Below are positions 1-7,722 of a stretch of 11,462 nt of DNA, piece after piece. Numbering within the stretch: position 1 is the stretch's first letter; every line of letters starts with the position of its first letter. A program made the position numbers and the translations under genes. The stretch comes from Acidobacteriota bacterium (GTDB lineage Bacteria > Acidobacteriota > Terriglobia > UBA7540): NCBI GenBank assembly GCA_021789565.1, contig JAJYJL010000126.1, positions 1 through 11,462 on the forward strand, read 5' to 3'. Below the pieces are notes generated by a model. It searched no databases and had not been told where the DNA came from. It saw only the letters and a program-made list of their open reading frames with translations.

Positions 1-1
1 G

Positions 2-232
2 GCCGTGCTGGTGATTGTCGGTGTCGTTGCGGAGTTGGAGCGGTCGTTGATCAGGGAGAGAGTGAAGGCGGGATTGAGGCGGGCGAAGCTGGAAGGCCGG
101 CGGATCGGAAGGCCGAGACTACAGATGGATCGAGATGCCGTGCTTAAAGACCGGGCCCACGGCATGAGCCTGAACGGGCTGGCACGGAAGTATCAGGTGA
201 GCAAAGCCAGCATCTGCAAAGCGCTCAAATAG
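2..232 (+). CDS. Serine recombinase (resolvase/invertase family), C-terminal part, cut by window edge
   Basis: The reading frame is open from the first bases of the window to a TAG at 230-232, so the N-terminal catalytic part, including the nucleophilic serine, lies outside. The visible part starts with the motif AELERSLIRERVKAGL, the end of the catalytic domain and start of the long helix E of small serine recombinases, followed by a GRRIGRPR hinge typical of Tn3 resolvases and DNA invertases. The last 35 or so residues (GMSLNGLARKYQVSKASICKAL) form the expected helix-turn-helix that binds the crossover site. The natural C-terminus therefore appears intact. Family members cut and rejoin DNA at short inverted sites for transposon cointegrate resolution or inversion. 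A broken integrase gene lies downstream on the same strand, so this end of the window looks like mobile-element remains. Whether the missing half is functional cannot be judged. Confidence 0.88.
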   Translation, partial: AVLVIVGVVAELERSLIRERVKAGLRRAKLEGRRIGRPRLQMDRDAVLKDRAHGMSLNGLARKYQVSKASICKALK

Positions 233-393
233 GCCTCGAAACGGGGGGGTCGCAAAACCCTGCTGCAGGCGCCCTCGTAATCGACTGATTCCACACACCC
301 GAAATCCGGCAATTTCAGGGGTCATAAATCCGTGGGTTTAAATACCGGGCTAGAACAATTATGTCAAGCATTGGTCACCCGGATGTTTCGGAG

Positions 394-412
394 CCGGTCA
401 GTCGTTGACCGG
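394..412. repeat. Perfect 7 bp inverted repeat
   Basis: CCGGTCA at 394-400 and TGACCGG at 406-412 are exact reverse complements around a 5 base spacer (GTCGT). No T-run follows on either side, so it does not look like an intrinsic terminator. The right arm overlaps a TCAGTCGTT direct repeat (398-406 and 420-428). It could be a protein-binding palindrome or a remnant recombination site; this is inference. Confidence 0.6.
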
Positions 413-447
413 AATGCAATCAGTCGTTCATTTGATGTCAAGATCTA

Positions 448-468
448 CAGTGGACTGATGGTCCACTG
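448..468. repeat. Perfect 8 bp inverted repeat
   Basis: CAGTGGAC at 448-455 and GTCCACTG at 461-468 are exact reverse complements with a 5 base spacer (TGATG). The spacer length equals that of the 394-412 repeat 50 bp upstream, so both could be read as two similarly built hairpins or operators. A wider pair, GGTCAC (373-378) and GTGACC (483-488), encloses both. No T-run follows the stem. Function unknown. Confidence 0.65.
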
Positions 469-673
469 ATTCGCCCCGATCAGTGACCATGGTCTTGTTA
501 GCAACATGTCGTTTTGCGGTTGCAGTGAGGCAACGAGGGATTTGTGTGCGAAGTGTGTGCCAGAGATCGATTCAGAACAACTTGTCTTTAGCTGGGGGGA
601 AGTGTAAAGCAACTTGGAAGGAAGACCAGCTTGTGCTTGTAGTGCGCTCAACAGGCTCCAATCCACGCCCTTC

Positions 674-698
674 GTTTGAAAGCAATTTCTTTTCAAAC
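674..698. repeat. Perfect 8 bp AT-rich inverted repeat
   Basis: GTTTGAAA at 674-681 and TTTCAAAC at 691-698 are exact reverse complements separated by 9 bases. The AT-rich symmetric form would suit a regulator or recombinase binding site about 200 bp upstream of the integrase remnant. No gene boundary or T-run supports a terminator. Confidence 0.5.
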
Positions 699-887
699 AC
701 CCAAGATTCCACTCTTTGCTGGCGATGTTTTCAATGACTTACAGCCACTATTTCAAGAGGGTTTTAAAACAACCTCCCAAGAACGCCCATAAATGCCCGA
801 CATTGCATCGAAGTCTCCAAGCCACCCCCCACCCCACTCTAGAACAAGCGTCCTGAGGGCGTCCAGCCGCCTCCAGAGGGGTGTCAT

Positions 888-893
888 AGGAGG
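888..893 (+). promoter_or_regulatory. Ribosome binding site of the integrase remnant
   Basis: AGGAGG lies 8 bases before the GTG at 902. This strong Shine-Dalgarno match decides in favour of the GTG start and shows that the following frame was once a real gene even though it is now broken. Confidence 0.75.
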
Positions 894-901
894 GGTCTCA
901 C

Positions 902-1234
902 GTGTATAAGCGGGGCAAAATCTGGTGGATCAATTACACACTACCAGACGGCACCCACAAGTGTGAGTCGACCGGAACTTCAAATAAGCGGCTTGCAAAG
1001 AAGCTCCAGGACAAACGTCGTGGGGAAATCGCAAAAGGGCGCCTGCGCCTTCCTAGGTTGAACCCGCCGCTTCTCCAGCCTTACTCAGATGGGTTCTTAG
1101 AAACGATTCGGGACCCAAAGGCAAAGGCCCGCTATCTCTCGTCGGTAAAAAACCTCGTTGCTCACTTTGGAAGCTCGGGAGTCAAAATGTAGTAAGTGTC
1201 TGCAGCCTACCTCAGTAAGCTGCTTGGTCGATCG
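902..1234 (+). pseudogene. Tyrosine integrase, N-terminal remnant interrupted by two adjacent stops
   Basis: The GTG start has a good ribosome binding site. The first 30 residues (YKRGKIWWINYTLPDGTHK, then a Ser-Thr-Gly turn and a Lys/Arg-rich helix to about residue 50) match the N-terminal arm-type DNA-binding domain of phage-type site-specific integrases, and residues 60-92 resemble the start of the core-binding SAM-like domain. The frame meets TAG at 1190-1192 and TAA at 1193-1195. In the same frame it then reads VSAAYLSKLLGRS (1196-1234), which is what integrases carry next in the core-binding domain (compare the common pattern I-T-A-A-H-I-S-K-Y). The stops thus appear to be substitutions inside a formerly continuous gene. 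After about 1234 similarity ends, and there is no room for the catalytic domain with its Arg, His-x-x-Arg and Tyr residues before the convergent esterase gene ends at 1295. It is therefore a decayed, truncated gene, certainly inactive as a recombinase. Confidence 0.8.
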
Positions 1235-1294
1235 ATCGGATCCGCCCTCCTACGTTCCGGGCCTTGCCGTGATGGTCATGGATCACCATACCGG

Positions 1295-3598
1295 TCAGGA
1301 ACACTCGCCTCGTACTACATCTTCTCCTCGAAGCCATGCCAGAAGAAGGTCTGCGTCTAACTGATGGATGGGATCGTACTTGACCCAGTCCTTCCCTTGG
1401 GACTCAACAACGCGGCGAAATCTCTGCCCAAGAAACTCCGCATCCGGGGCATGATTGTCAAGGGCCTGGCAAAAAAGAAGCTTGCGGGGGGCTATTTGCG
1501 CGACAATATCAGGCAGGTCGGCGTCCTGCAAAGCAAAGGGAACCACGGACCCAAGGTCAACTCCGTACTCCGCCGAGTGGATAATTCCATCGAGTTGCGG
1601 TGAGTTCCATAAAAAACGCATGTCCGACCCGGGCGGTACTTCCATGGCCTTCATTTGGGAAACAAAACTGTGGAAATAGCGCGCAACCGCGACGCCCTTG
1701 ATACGGGTATCTTCTGCCGCAGCTATAACTGCTGGGAGTGCATCCTGACCTAAGCCTACAACTGAGATATGTTTGGCCCCCGGGTCTTTGGGTAGACTAA
1801 GGTAATCAATGGCGCGTTTCAAGTCGAACGCCCGCCTGCCAGCCAAAGGACGACCGAAAAGAACCTGGTTGGCCACCAGCCGGAAATTGGTGTTATATCC
1901 GCGCCCGATCCATGCCAGCGTTTCACCCCGCCCTCGCAAGTCCACCGAAAACACGTGGAAACCCGCATGTAAGAGCGGTTCAATCAAACCAGATGTCGCG
2001 ACAGCCTCCTTGCCACGGTCGTCGACAATGATGATGGTTCTTGCAGGGGAAGCCAGATGATCCGGCAACCAGGAAAGACCGGGAATGTATTCTCCCTCTT
2101 CACTCAGAAACCATACTTTTTCCAGGAGCCCTCCAGGGACAGGTGTCTTTTGAATCGTTCGCGGCTCCACGTACCCACTGCCCAGCTCTGGCATTGCTGC
2201 CAGTAGGTTCGCCCATCTTTTCACGGATCGCTGATTGGTCGCAGAGTTTTCTTGTGGCAACTTTTCAATGAACGCCAAAGCTTTGCGGCGAGCGCACTCT
2301 ACGACAGAAGGTGACCGGCGGAAGATCGATCCCTCAGGATCGCACAACAACCTACGGTCCAGTTCACTTAAAGGTTCTACGTCGCCCTCTGCTATCGGTT
2401 CTCCGTTCCCTTGCCCCAAAAGGTGCAAAGCCATCCATCCGTACATCTTTTCGCGGTAGGGGCGCGAATATGCGTGGGGCTGGCCGGCAAGCTCAACAAA
2501 ACGCACCTGTTGAGGAGCGTCCAGCAGCTTGTAGATTGCCGTGATTCTATTCCCTGCCTGCCTCCCGCCGGTTATCGGGAAGATGGTATCACGTTCACCT
2601 TGGAGCATCATGAATGCCCGGGGCGCAATCAACGCACCAATCTCAAACAATTCAGCTGCGCGGAACACACCGGGAAGATGAGTGCAGGTGCAATGCGTAC
2701 CGCCGTACTTGAGCCACACGCTGTACTCACAAGTGAAACCCGCCGCAACAGCTGCGCGGACCCGCGGATCAACGGCTGAAGTGTAAAATGTATTGAGACC
2801 TCCTCCTGAATTTCCAGTCACACCAATTCTTTTGGGATCGACATCCGGCCGGGTGAGCAGATAATCAATCGCCCGCATACTGTCCCAAACCATCCACCCA
2901 GCAATGGTTTCGCCAAGCGGCAAAAGAGCGTAGCCGCCATCGTGGTGAGTATTGCCGGGGATCATTCGTTCACCCTGTCCAATCGCATCGTAAGTCAACA
3001 CCACAAAACCCATTTGGGCTAGCATGATGCATCGAGCCTGAACATCGTGAGCCGACTTCCCCGCAGACAGGTAGTGACCGATCGGACATAGGATCGCTGC
3101 GCGTTTCCCATTCGAAGGCGCCTTGGGCTGGTACAGGTTGGCGGATACAGGGAATCCCGGCTGGCTCTCGAACAATATGTTTTCAATCACGTATTTGCCC
3201 ATTTCGTGCCGAACGACGACGCGTGCATTGAGCGGTGTACGCTCCGGCAAACGCTCTAACCCGATTGCCCGCAGAAAGCCTCTTTCAACTTTTGCACGCC
3301 TCTTTTGCCAAGCCGCTCGAGACTCGGGTGGCCCCCAACGTGTAAGGTATTGAGCCGTGTCGCCCAGCGACTTGACCATGACATGTGAGTTTGGCAACAT
3401 ACCAGTTGTATCGAGCAGCACTCCGTCTGGCGCCACAACCCACTTATCCTGCAAACGTTGCCTACTGGAGGAACCATCGGCCCCCTCGGCCGCCTGCAAC
3501 GCGGAATTTGGTGAGCTAACTTCCGCTGCATTTGCAGGCGATTGCGGTACCAGTACTCCTACTGAAAGCATACCTGCAAGAAAATTTCGGCGCTTCAT
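1295..3598 (-). CDS. Exported alpha/beta hydrolase, acetyl-xylan-esterase-like, with a second degenerate hydrolase domain
   Basis: A 767-residue protein starting at an ATG with GGAGG 6 bases upstream. The N-terminus MKRRNFLAGMLSVGVLVP followed by ANAAE is a Tat-type signal peptide. Domain one spans roughly residues 120-395: oxyanion region CPIGHY (171-176), YDAIGQGER (203-211), nucleophile elbow G-N-S-G-G with Ser264, likely acid Asp337 in GERD, and likely base His375 in GQPHAY. This layout fits the acetyl xylan esterase / Abhydrolase_7-like group that removes acetyl or other acyl groups from plant polysaccharides. Residues about 490-760 look like a second alpha/beta-hydrolase fold (IIIVDDRGK; VDLRGRGET; elbow G-L-G-Q-D at 615-619; H745 near the end), but the elbow has Gln618 where Ser is expected, so this half is probably not catalytic. 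It is last in the - strand cluster, 191 bp after the GH2 gene, and converges on the integrase remnant. Exact substrate is not known; a peptidase or general esterase is possible. Confidence 0.82.
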   Translation of the reverse strand: MKRRNFLAGMLSVGVLVPQSPANAAEVSSPNSALQAAEGADGSSSRQRLQDKWVVAPDGVLLDTTGMLPNSHVMVKSLGDTAQYLTRWGPPESRAAWQKRRAKVERGFLRAIGLERLPERTPLNARVVVRHEMGKYVIENILFESQPGFPVSANLYQPKAPSNGKRAAILCPIGHYLSAGKSAHDVQARCIMLAQMGFVVLTYDAIGQGERMIPGNTHHDGGYALLPLGETIAGWMVWDSMRAIDYLLTRPDVDPKRIGVTGNSGGGLNTFYTSAVDPRVRAAVAAGFTCEYSVWLKYGGTHCTCTHLPGVFRAAELFEIGALIAPRAFMMLQGERDTIFPITGGRQAGNRITAIYKLLDAPQQVRFVELAGQPHAYSRPYREKMYGWMALHLLGQGNGEPIAEGDVEPLSELDRRLLCDPEGSIFRRSPSVVECARRKALAFIEKLPQENSATNQRSVKRWANLLAAMPELGSGYVEPRTIQKTPVPGGLLEKVWFLSEEGEYIPGLSWLPDHLASPARTIIIVDDRGKEAVATSGLIEPLLHAGFHVFSVDLRGRGETLAWIGRGYNTNFRLVANQVLFGRPLAGRRAFDLKRAIDYLSLPKDPGAKHISVVGLGQDALPAVIAAAEDTRIKGVAVARYFHSFVSQMKAMEVPPGSDMRFLWNSPQLDGIIHSAEYGVDLGSVVPFALQDADLPDIVAQIAPRKLLFCQALDNHAPDAEFLGQRFRRVVESQGKDWVKYDPIHQLDADLLLAWLRGEDVVRGECS

Positions 3599-3604
3599 CT
3601 CTAT

Positions 3605-3609
3605 CCTCC
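3605..3609 (-). promoter_or_regulatory. Ribosome binding site of the esterase gene
   Basis: Read on the - strand this is GGAGG, 6 bases before the ATG at 3598, within a purine-rich GAGGGAGGAT. It supports the start that yields an intact Tat signal. Confidence 0.75.
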
Positions 3610-3789
3610 CTCACGTCTCTAGGCGCAGCATCGCGCGTCGTATGTGTACCCCATCAGGCTCAAACTTGCGCCTGCCTGTGTTGGCAAAAGCTGGTAAACC
3701 TGTTCTCTCCCTCCCGGGTCCAGCAGATTGCATTGCCTATAAAAGACAATAGCTACGTGCCCGACGCAACTTCTCATCCGATTCTTTGA

Positions 3790-6381
3790 CTACAAGGCCT
3801 GGGCAGTCGCAGCTATGGAGTGGATTGTACAGTTCCCATCCGACAACCCTGGTGAGGTTGCCTTTATCAGCACTTTGCCTAACACGTTCCGTGAATGGAC
3901 GTTAATGGCCGCCATGCCCCAGACCGCGTCCAGCACGGGAGTACCCAGAAGGTCCCCAGGCCCGTCCGCCCGAAACGTGAGCCAGGGGCAAGCCTGCGGG
4001 ACCATTACGCCATTCTTGTCAGCAATTGTCGCCACGATCCGGACCGCGTCCCGTCCATCGGCACGCATCGAATCACGGTCCGGCTTGAGGATGATCTGAT
4101 AGGGCTGGCCAGCGGTTTTCCTTTCGTCGGTGCATTGTTTCCCACCCTTCCTTCCAACCGCCCTTAGAGCCCCTGGCTCGTATTGAATATTCCTCCAGAT
4201 GAATGGGCCATGTCGCAGTTTAGTCCCCTCAGGCAGCGGAGTCCGCTCCTCCCACATTCCATAGCTCTTCCACTCGGCAATGAGATTGTCAGTACTTTCG
4301 GGAGTTCTCTTCCCCAAGGATTTCCCGTTGAGAAACAACTCCACTTCGTCACAGGTGGAGTAAATCCGCACCATCTTCGGCTGTCCTTCCTGCTCCGGCC
4401 AGGTCCAATGACCAACGATCTGGATAAATGGTTCCTCCGTCCATTGAGCCTTCACAAACCAATAGCTGGCTTTCGGGATCCGCCACAAGTCCGTCAGGCC
4501 TCGGTAATCGCCACCCGTAAAGCGAGTCCCCCAGGGCCGTTTGTCGGGAGGGCCGTAAAAGGAGAAAATCCCTTTCGTGCCCGTACAAGCCGCGCAACTG
4601 GCGTCAAACATCTCCCACTTGGCGGTAGCCATCCAGGGCATTGCCTCAAACTTGATCCAGCTTGCTTCCTGGAAAATTGCGGCGGACAATTCCGAAGGAA
4701 CAAATTGCCGCTGATATACGTCCACGTTGCCCGTGTCTCTTCTTCTTGTGTTGAATGCAGTGGGCTCAATCAGAATGCCGCGCTCGTTGATGAACGCTCC
4801 CCACTCGTTCCACAGCCACTTCCAGTCCGGATGTTCCTCCGCCAGCTTGTGAAAATCGAAGTAGGCATTATTCGTGGGATCGTGGACATCCGTGATCATC
4901 GGGAATACCCGGCCGGCCGACCAGCGTGTCGGGTCAAGTTCATGAGCTTTCTTGTTCATCTCCCGAAGATCATCGAGGTACGGGTATCCGGTCATGTCAT
5001 CGGCGATTCCCCAGATGATGATCGATGGATGGTTGCGATCCCGTCGGACCATCTCCTCCATAGCTTTCAGGCAGTTGTCGATATACTTGCGTGTGTAGCG
5101 AGTATCGCCGTTCTCAGTTGAGCGAAAAGGGCTGTAATCGTAGATCTTGATGTTAGGAATCTCTTCCCAAACCAGGATTCCTAGCTCATCGGCCGCCTCG
5201 AGGATGCTCTTGTCCTGGACATAGTGCGCCGTGCGGATCATGTTGGCGCCCAGCTCTTTGATAATTTCCATGTCGCGGCGGCTTAGTGCATCCGGCAGCG
5301 CGTCGCCTAGATAGCCGTAGTCTTGCCGGCGATCGACCCCGTGAAGGTTGATGAATTCTCCATTGATCGTGTACCCCTTCCCGGCGACATACCCCATCAC
5401 ACGGAACCCAAACCGGGTGGAAACCTCGTCTGCCAGATTCCCATCGTGGTACAAGCGACTCCGTAAAATGTAAAGGTTTGGATGGTCGGGATGCCAAAGC
5501 TCCGCGTGGTCCACCGTCACATCCGGAGGCTCGAATTGAACCGTGAAGTTGCCAGGGATGTCCTTTTTCTGTTCGATTCTGGCGTGGACCTGCCCGTTGC
5601 TCCCGATCACTTCCCAAACAACCCTTACCTCGGCGGATGAGGTAAGCGAATTTCTCACTTCAGTGGTCACGCAAAGGGTAGACCGCTCCCGGCTTACCTC
5701 TGGCGTGGTAATCGAGATTCCCCCGTAAGGAATTAAAATGGGGCTGGTGAGGTGAAACCAGACATCGCGGTACAGGCCACCATAAATCGCGATGTTGGTC
5801 TCGTTGGCAGGAGGAATGTCGGGGCTGTTGGTGTCATCCACGCGCACGGCAAGCCGATTATTTCCGCCAATGTTGATCAGGTCGGTAACATCAAGCACAA
5901 ACCCCGTATACCCCCCCACATGTTCGCCTGCCTCATGACCGTTCACCCATACTTTGGTCACCTGCATCGCACCTTCAATTTCGAGAAAGACACGCCTTCC
6001 GGCGGCTGATTTCGCCACCACAAACTCCTTGCGATACCACCCGATGCCCCGCCAATGAAGCGTTGTGACCCACGGCGTATGGGCCGTCTGGTCCCAGGAA
6101 TGGGGAAGGGAAGTCTTCGACCATCCCGAATCATCGTAGTCGCTCTTCCAAGCGTCCCGGAATTGCCATTCAACTGCGGAGCCAGGGTTGGTCTGGCGGT
6201 GAAACTTCCAGCCTTCATTCAAAGACACGGTCACGCGCGGTCCCGCCCCTGAAGCTGCTCCCGTTCCGATGAGAGCAGATCTTTGGCCAGCTGTTGCAAG
6301 CCCGGGAAGATTCACGGCTGCAACAGTGCCCACGGCCGACGACTTAATAAACTGACGACGAGAAATTCTTCGTTTTCGCAT
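3790..6381 (-). CDS. Exported glycoside hydrolase family 2 protein (beta-galactosidase/beta-glucuronidase-like) lacking the usual acid/base Glu
   Basis: An 863-residue protein with a textbook Tat signal (SRRQFIK at residues 7-13, hydrophobic stretch to about 30). The GH2 order is complete: jelly-roll sugar-binding domain (about 50-215; GWYRKEF, VWVNGHEAGEHVGGYTGF, GGLYRDVW), Ig-like domain (about 216-330), TIM barrel (about 335-640; INLHGVDRRQDYG, GANMIRTAHY, NHPSIIIWG), then DUF4982-like and GH2 C-terminal Ig-like domains (about 650-860; VELFLNGKSLGKR, SMRADGRDAVRIVATI). The probable nucleophile is Glu526 in WNEWGAF. The acid/base motif, normally W-x-x-G-N-E, reads WGIADDMTGY at 457-466, with Asp461-Asp462 and no glutamate. 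Family members release beta-linked galactose, glucuronate or related sugars from the non-reducing end with retention. In this cluster a role on pectic side chains is likely but the sugar cannot be assigned. It lies 119 bp after the GH105 gene. Confidence 0.9.
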   Translation of the reverse strand: MRKRRISRRQFIKSSAVGTVAAVNLPGLATAGQRSALIGTGAASGAGPRVTVSLNEGWKFHRQTNPGSAVEWQFRDAWKSDYDDSGWSKTSLPHSWDQTAHTPWVTTLHWRGIGWYRKEFVVAKSAAGRRVFLEIEGAMQVTKVWVNGHEAGEHVGGYTGFVLDVTDLINIGGNNRLAVRVDDTNSPDIPPANETNIAIYGGLYRDVWFHLTSPILIPYGGISITTPEVSRERSTLCVTTEVRNSLTSSAEVRVVWEVIGSNGQVHARIEQKKDIPGNFTVQFEPPDVTVDHAELWHPDHPNLYILRSRLYHDGNLADEVSTRFGFRVMGYVAGKGYTINGEFINLHGVDRRQDYGYLGDALPDALSRRDMEIIKELGANMIRTAHYVQDKSILEAADELGILVWEEIPNIKIYDYSPFRSTENGDTRYTRKYIDNCLKAMEEMVRRDRNHPSIIIWGIADDMTGYPYLDDLREMNKKAHELDPTRWSAGRVFPMITDVHDPTNNAYFDFHKLAEEHPDWKWLWNEWGAFINERGILIEPTAFNTRRRDTGNVDVYQRQFVPSELSAAIFQEASWIKFEAMPWMATAKWEMFDASCAACTGTKGIFSFYGPPDKRPWGTRFTGGDYRGLTDLWRIPKASYWFVKAQWTEEPFIQIVGHWTWPEQEGQPKMVRIYSTCDEVELFLNGKSLGKRTPESTDNLIAEWKSYGMWEERTPLPEGTKLRHGPFIWRNIQYEPGALRAVGRKGGKQCTDERKTAGQPYQIILKPDRDSMRADGRDAVRIVATIADKNGVMVPQACPWLTFRADGPGDLLGTPVLDAVWGMAAINVHSRNVLGKVLIKATSPGLSDGNCTIHSIAATAQAL

Positions 6382-6387
6382 GCTGCT

Positions 6388-6393
6388 TCCCTC
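6388..6393 (-). promoter_or_regulatory. Ribosome binding site of the GH2 gene
   Basis: On the - strand GAGGGA lies 6 bases before the ATG at 6381. A moderate Shine-Dalgarno match that fits the start giving the complete Tat signal peptide. Confidence 0.6.
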
Positions 6394-6500
6394 ATTATTT
6401 GAATGTCATACTCGACCGGACATATCCGAACTGATTGTAAGCCCTTCAGCCGCCGCTTGCAGACCTTGCTCATCATTTGCTCCCACTGGAAGTATTTCCA

Positions 6501-7616
6501 TCACCTGGCCAGCTTGGCCACTTCGCTTCCGGCAAGGAGAAACGCTCCTACCCCGTATTCCTGGGTGTCTTCCGCGGTCACTAAACCCGGCTGCTTATTC
6601 GGCTCCTGGACCCAACCCAGCTTCCCATCGGAGTGGACCGAATTCGCAAGGCTCTTCCAGGCCTCCTCAACTACTGGTAGATATTGCTTTCGCTGCAGAA
6701 GCCTGTGGTTGATGCCCCAGGCCATCGCGTAACAGAAAAACGAACTACCGCTGGTTTCGGGAGTAGGAAATTGCTCCGGGTCCAGGAGGCTTGTGCGCCA
6801 CAGGCCATCCGGCTGCTGAAGTCCGGCGATCGACGAGGCCATCGTTTGTAGAAGGTCGATGTATTGGCCGCGCCGTGGGTCATTCTTCGGAAGGTATTGA
6901 AAGATGCGCGGAATCCCACTGATGACCCAGCCGTTCCCACGAGACCAGAAAACCTTGCTGCCGTTCTTCGTCCTTTTGGTAAAGAAGGTGTTATCCCGGT
7001 AGAACAGCCCCGCGCGCTTGTCATAGAGCAGGTCCACCACGTCCCAATACATCCAGTTCATATAATCCAGGTACTTTTGCTCTCCCGTTGCGGCAGCTAA
7101 ACCGGCCAATGCGGGCGGCGCCACAAAAAGCGTGTCACAATAGTCCCAGATGTCTCTTCCGCGCTCACCGTTCGCGATCTCACTGTCGACATATTTCCTG
7201 AAGCCGTCGATCCTCTTCGGGTCACGCTTTAAGAAATAGAGCTCCAGGTACACCTGCCCGGCGGTCATCGCATCTGCATGGACGCCCGAGATGGATTCAA
7301 TCACCCAGTGGTTGCCTCGAGACCACTTCAGCGCCTGATTAAGAAACCGGGGCGCCTTGGTCGTTCGGTAGGTCGCCATGACCCCAATGTAGAAGGTAGA
7401 TCGCTCCCAACCCTTGTTCTTGTCGGCGGCGAACGGCCAGGGATGGGCGACCTGGTAGTCGCAAACCTTTTCCATGAGGTTAACTACCTCAGCCCTGCTA
7501 AAGGAAGGTCTCTTCTTTGCCGAGAGAACCGGAGAAGCGAAGAGGCAGAGGACTGGAACCACCAGGCAGAACTTTATCCACAAATATCGTACATCGGGTT
7601 TCACGCAGGTGTTCAT
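6501..7616 (-). CDS. GH105 unsaturated rhamnogalacturonyl hydrolase, secreted
   Basis: I chose the ATG at 7616 (371 residues). The frame stays open to an upstream ATG at 7781, but that would run 59 bp into the preceding gene and bury the signal peptide, whereas 7616 has GAGGAG 11 bases upstream and begins a Sec signal (hydrophobic core at 11-30, likely cleavage after VLSA). The mature part is an (alpha/alpha)6-barrel with GH105 hallmarks: HADAMTAGQ (113-121), DYCDTLFVAPPAL (158-170) with the likely catalytic Asp161, FWSRGNGWVISG (223-234), PETSGSSFFCYAMAWG (286-301) and EYGVGAFLLAGSE (353-365). GH105 enzymes hydrate the 4,5-double bond of the unsaturated uronic acid that polysaccharide lyases leave at the chain end, releasing it from rhamnogalacturonan or related oligomers. 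It sits between the transglutaminase-like gene (106 bp gap) and the GH2 gene and gives the best clue to the substrate. GH88-like specificity for other unsaturated uronides is the main alternative. Confidence 0.9.
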   Translation of the reverse strand: MNTCVKPDVRYLWIKFCLVVPVLCLFASPVLSAKKRPSFSRAEVVNLMEKVCDYQVAHPWPFAADKNKGWERSTFYIGVMATYRTTKAPRFLNQALKWSRGNHWVIESISGVHADAMTAGQVYLELYFLKRDPKRIDGFRKYVDSEIANGERGRDIWDYCDTLFVAPPALAGLAAATGEQKYLDYMNWMYWDVVDLLYDKRAGLFYRDNTFFTKRTKNGSKVFWSRGNGWVISGIPRIFQYLPKNDPRRGQYIDLLQTMASSIAGLQQPDGLWRTSLLDPEQFPTPETSGSSFFCYAMAWGINHRLLQRKQYLPVVEEAWKSLANSVHSDGKLGWVQEPNKQPGLVTAEDTQEYGVGAFLLAGSEVAKLAR

Positions 7617-7627
7617 TGAAGGCTCAT

Positions 7628-7633
7628 CTCCTC
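7628..7633 (-). promoter_or_regulatory. Ribosome binding site deciding the GH105 start
   Basis: On the - strand GAGGAG precedes the ATG at 7616 with an 11 base spacer, slightly long but acceptable. It favours 7616 over the upstream in-frame ATG at 7781, which lies inside the previous gene. Confidence 0.55.
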
Positions 7634-7722
7634 GTAGAGTGTCGGATGCCGGCCGCTGCCTGCCAGCCTGGTAACGCACTCGCTCAATATCGCAGAAGGA
7701 ACGCAGTCGAAAGGCATGAAGC

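Larger units (their letters stand above)
233..887. other. Gene-poor stretch between recombinase and integrase remnant, rich in inverted repeats
   Basis: I see no convincing gene here. The only open frames longer than 80 codons (483-737 on + and 445-696 on -) overlap each other on opposite strands, lack a good ribosome binding site and resemble no family I know. No tRNA or rRNA was recognised. The stretch holds perfect inverted repeats at 394-412, 448-468 and 674-698 (listed separately), a 10 bp palindrome GTTTTAAAAC at 761-770 flanked by GAGG and CCTC, and short direct repeats (ATGTCAAG at 361 and 435; TCAGTCGTT at 398 and 420). By eye it has a lower GC content than the - strand genes to the right, which fits acquired or decaying DNA. 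Confidence 0.6.

Noticed and set aside
445..737. Overlapping 83- and 84-codon frames on opposite strands
   Set aside because: No ribosome binding site, no recognisable motif and mutual overlap; a perfect inverted repeat falls within them. Treated as non-coding.
233..900. Possible tRNA as an integrase attachment site
   Set aside because: I looked for a T-arm and CCA-end pattern near the integrase and recombinase and found none that closes into a cloverleaf.
1158..1364. 68-codon frame on the + strand after the integrase stops
   Set aside because: It is out of frame with the integrase, low in complexity, and overlaps the 3' end of the esterase gene on the other strand.
4183..5121. 312-codon open frame on the + strand
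   Set aside because: It lies fully antisense to the strongly supported GH2 gene, has no family resemblance and no convincing ribosome binding site; long antisense frames are common in GC-rich coding DNA.
6487..6500. TGGAA-GTAT-TTCCA hairpin right after the GH105 stop, considered as a terminator
   Set aside because: The stem is only 5 bp, AT-rich and without a following T-run on the - strand; the next gene begins 119 bp on, so read-through seems more likely.
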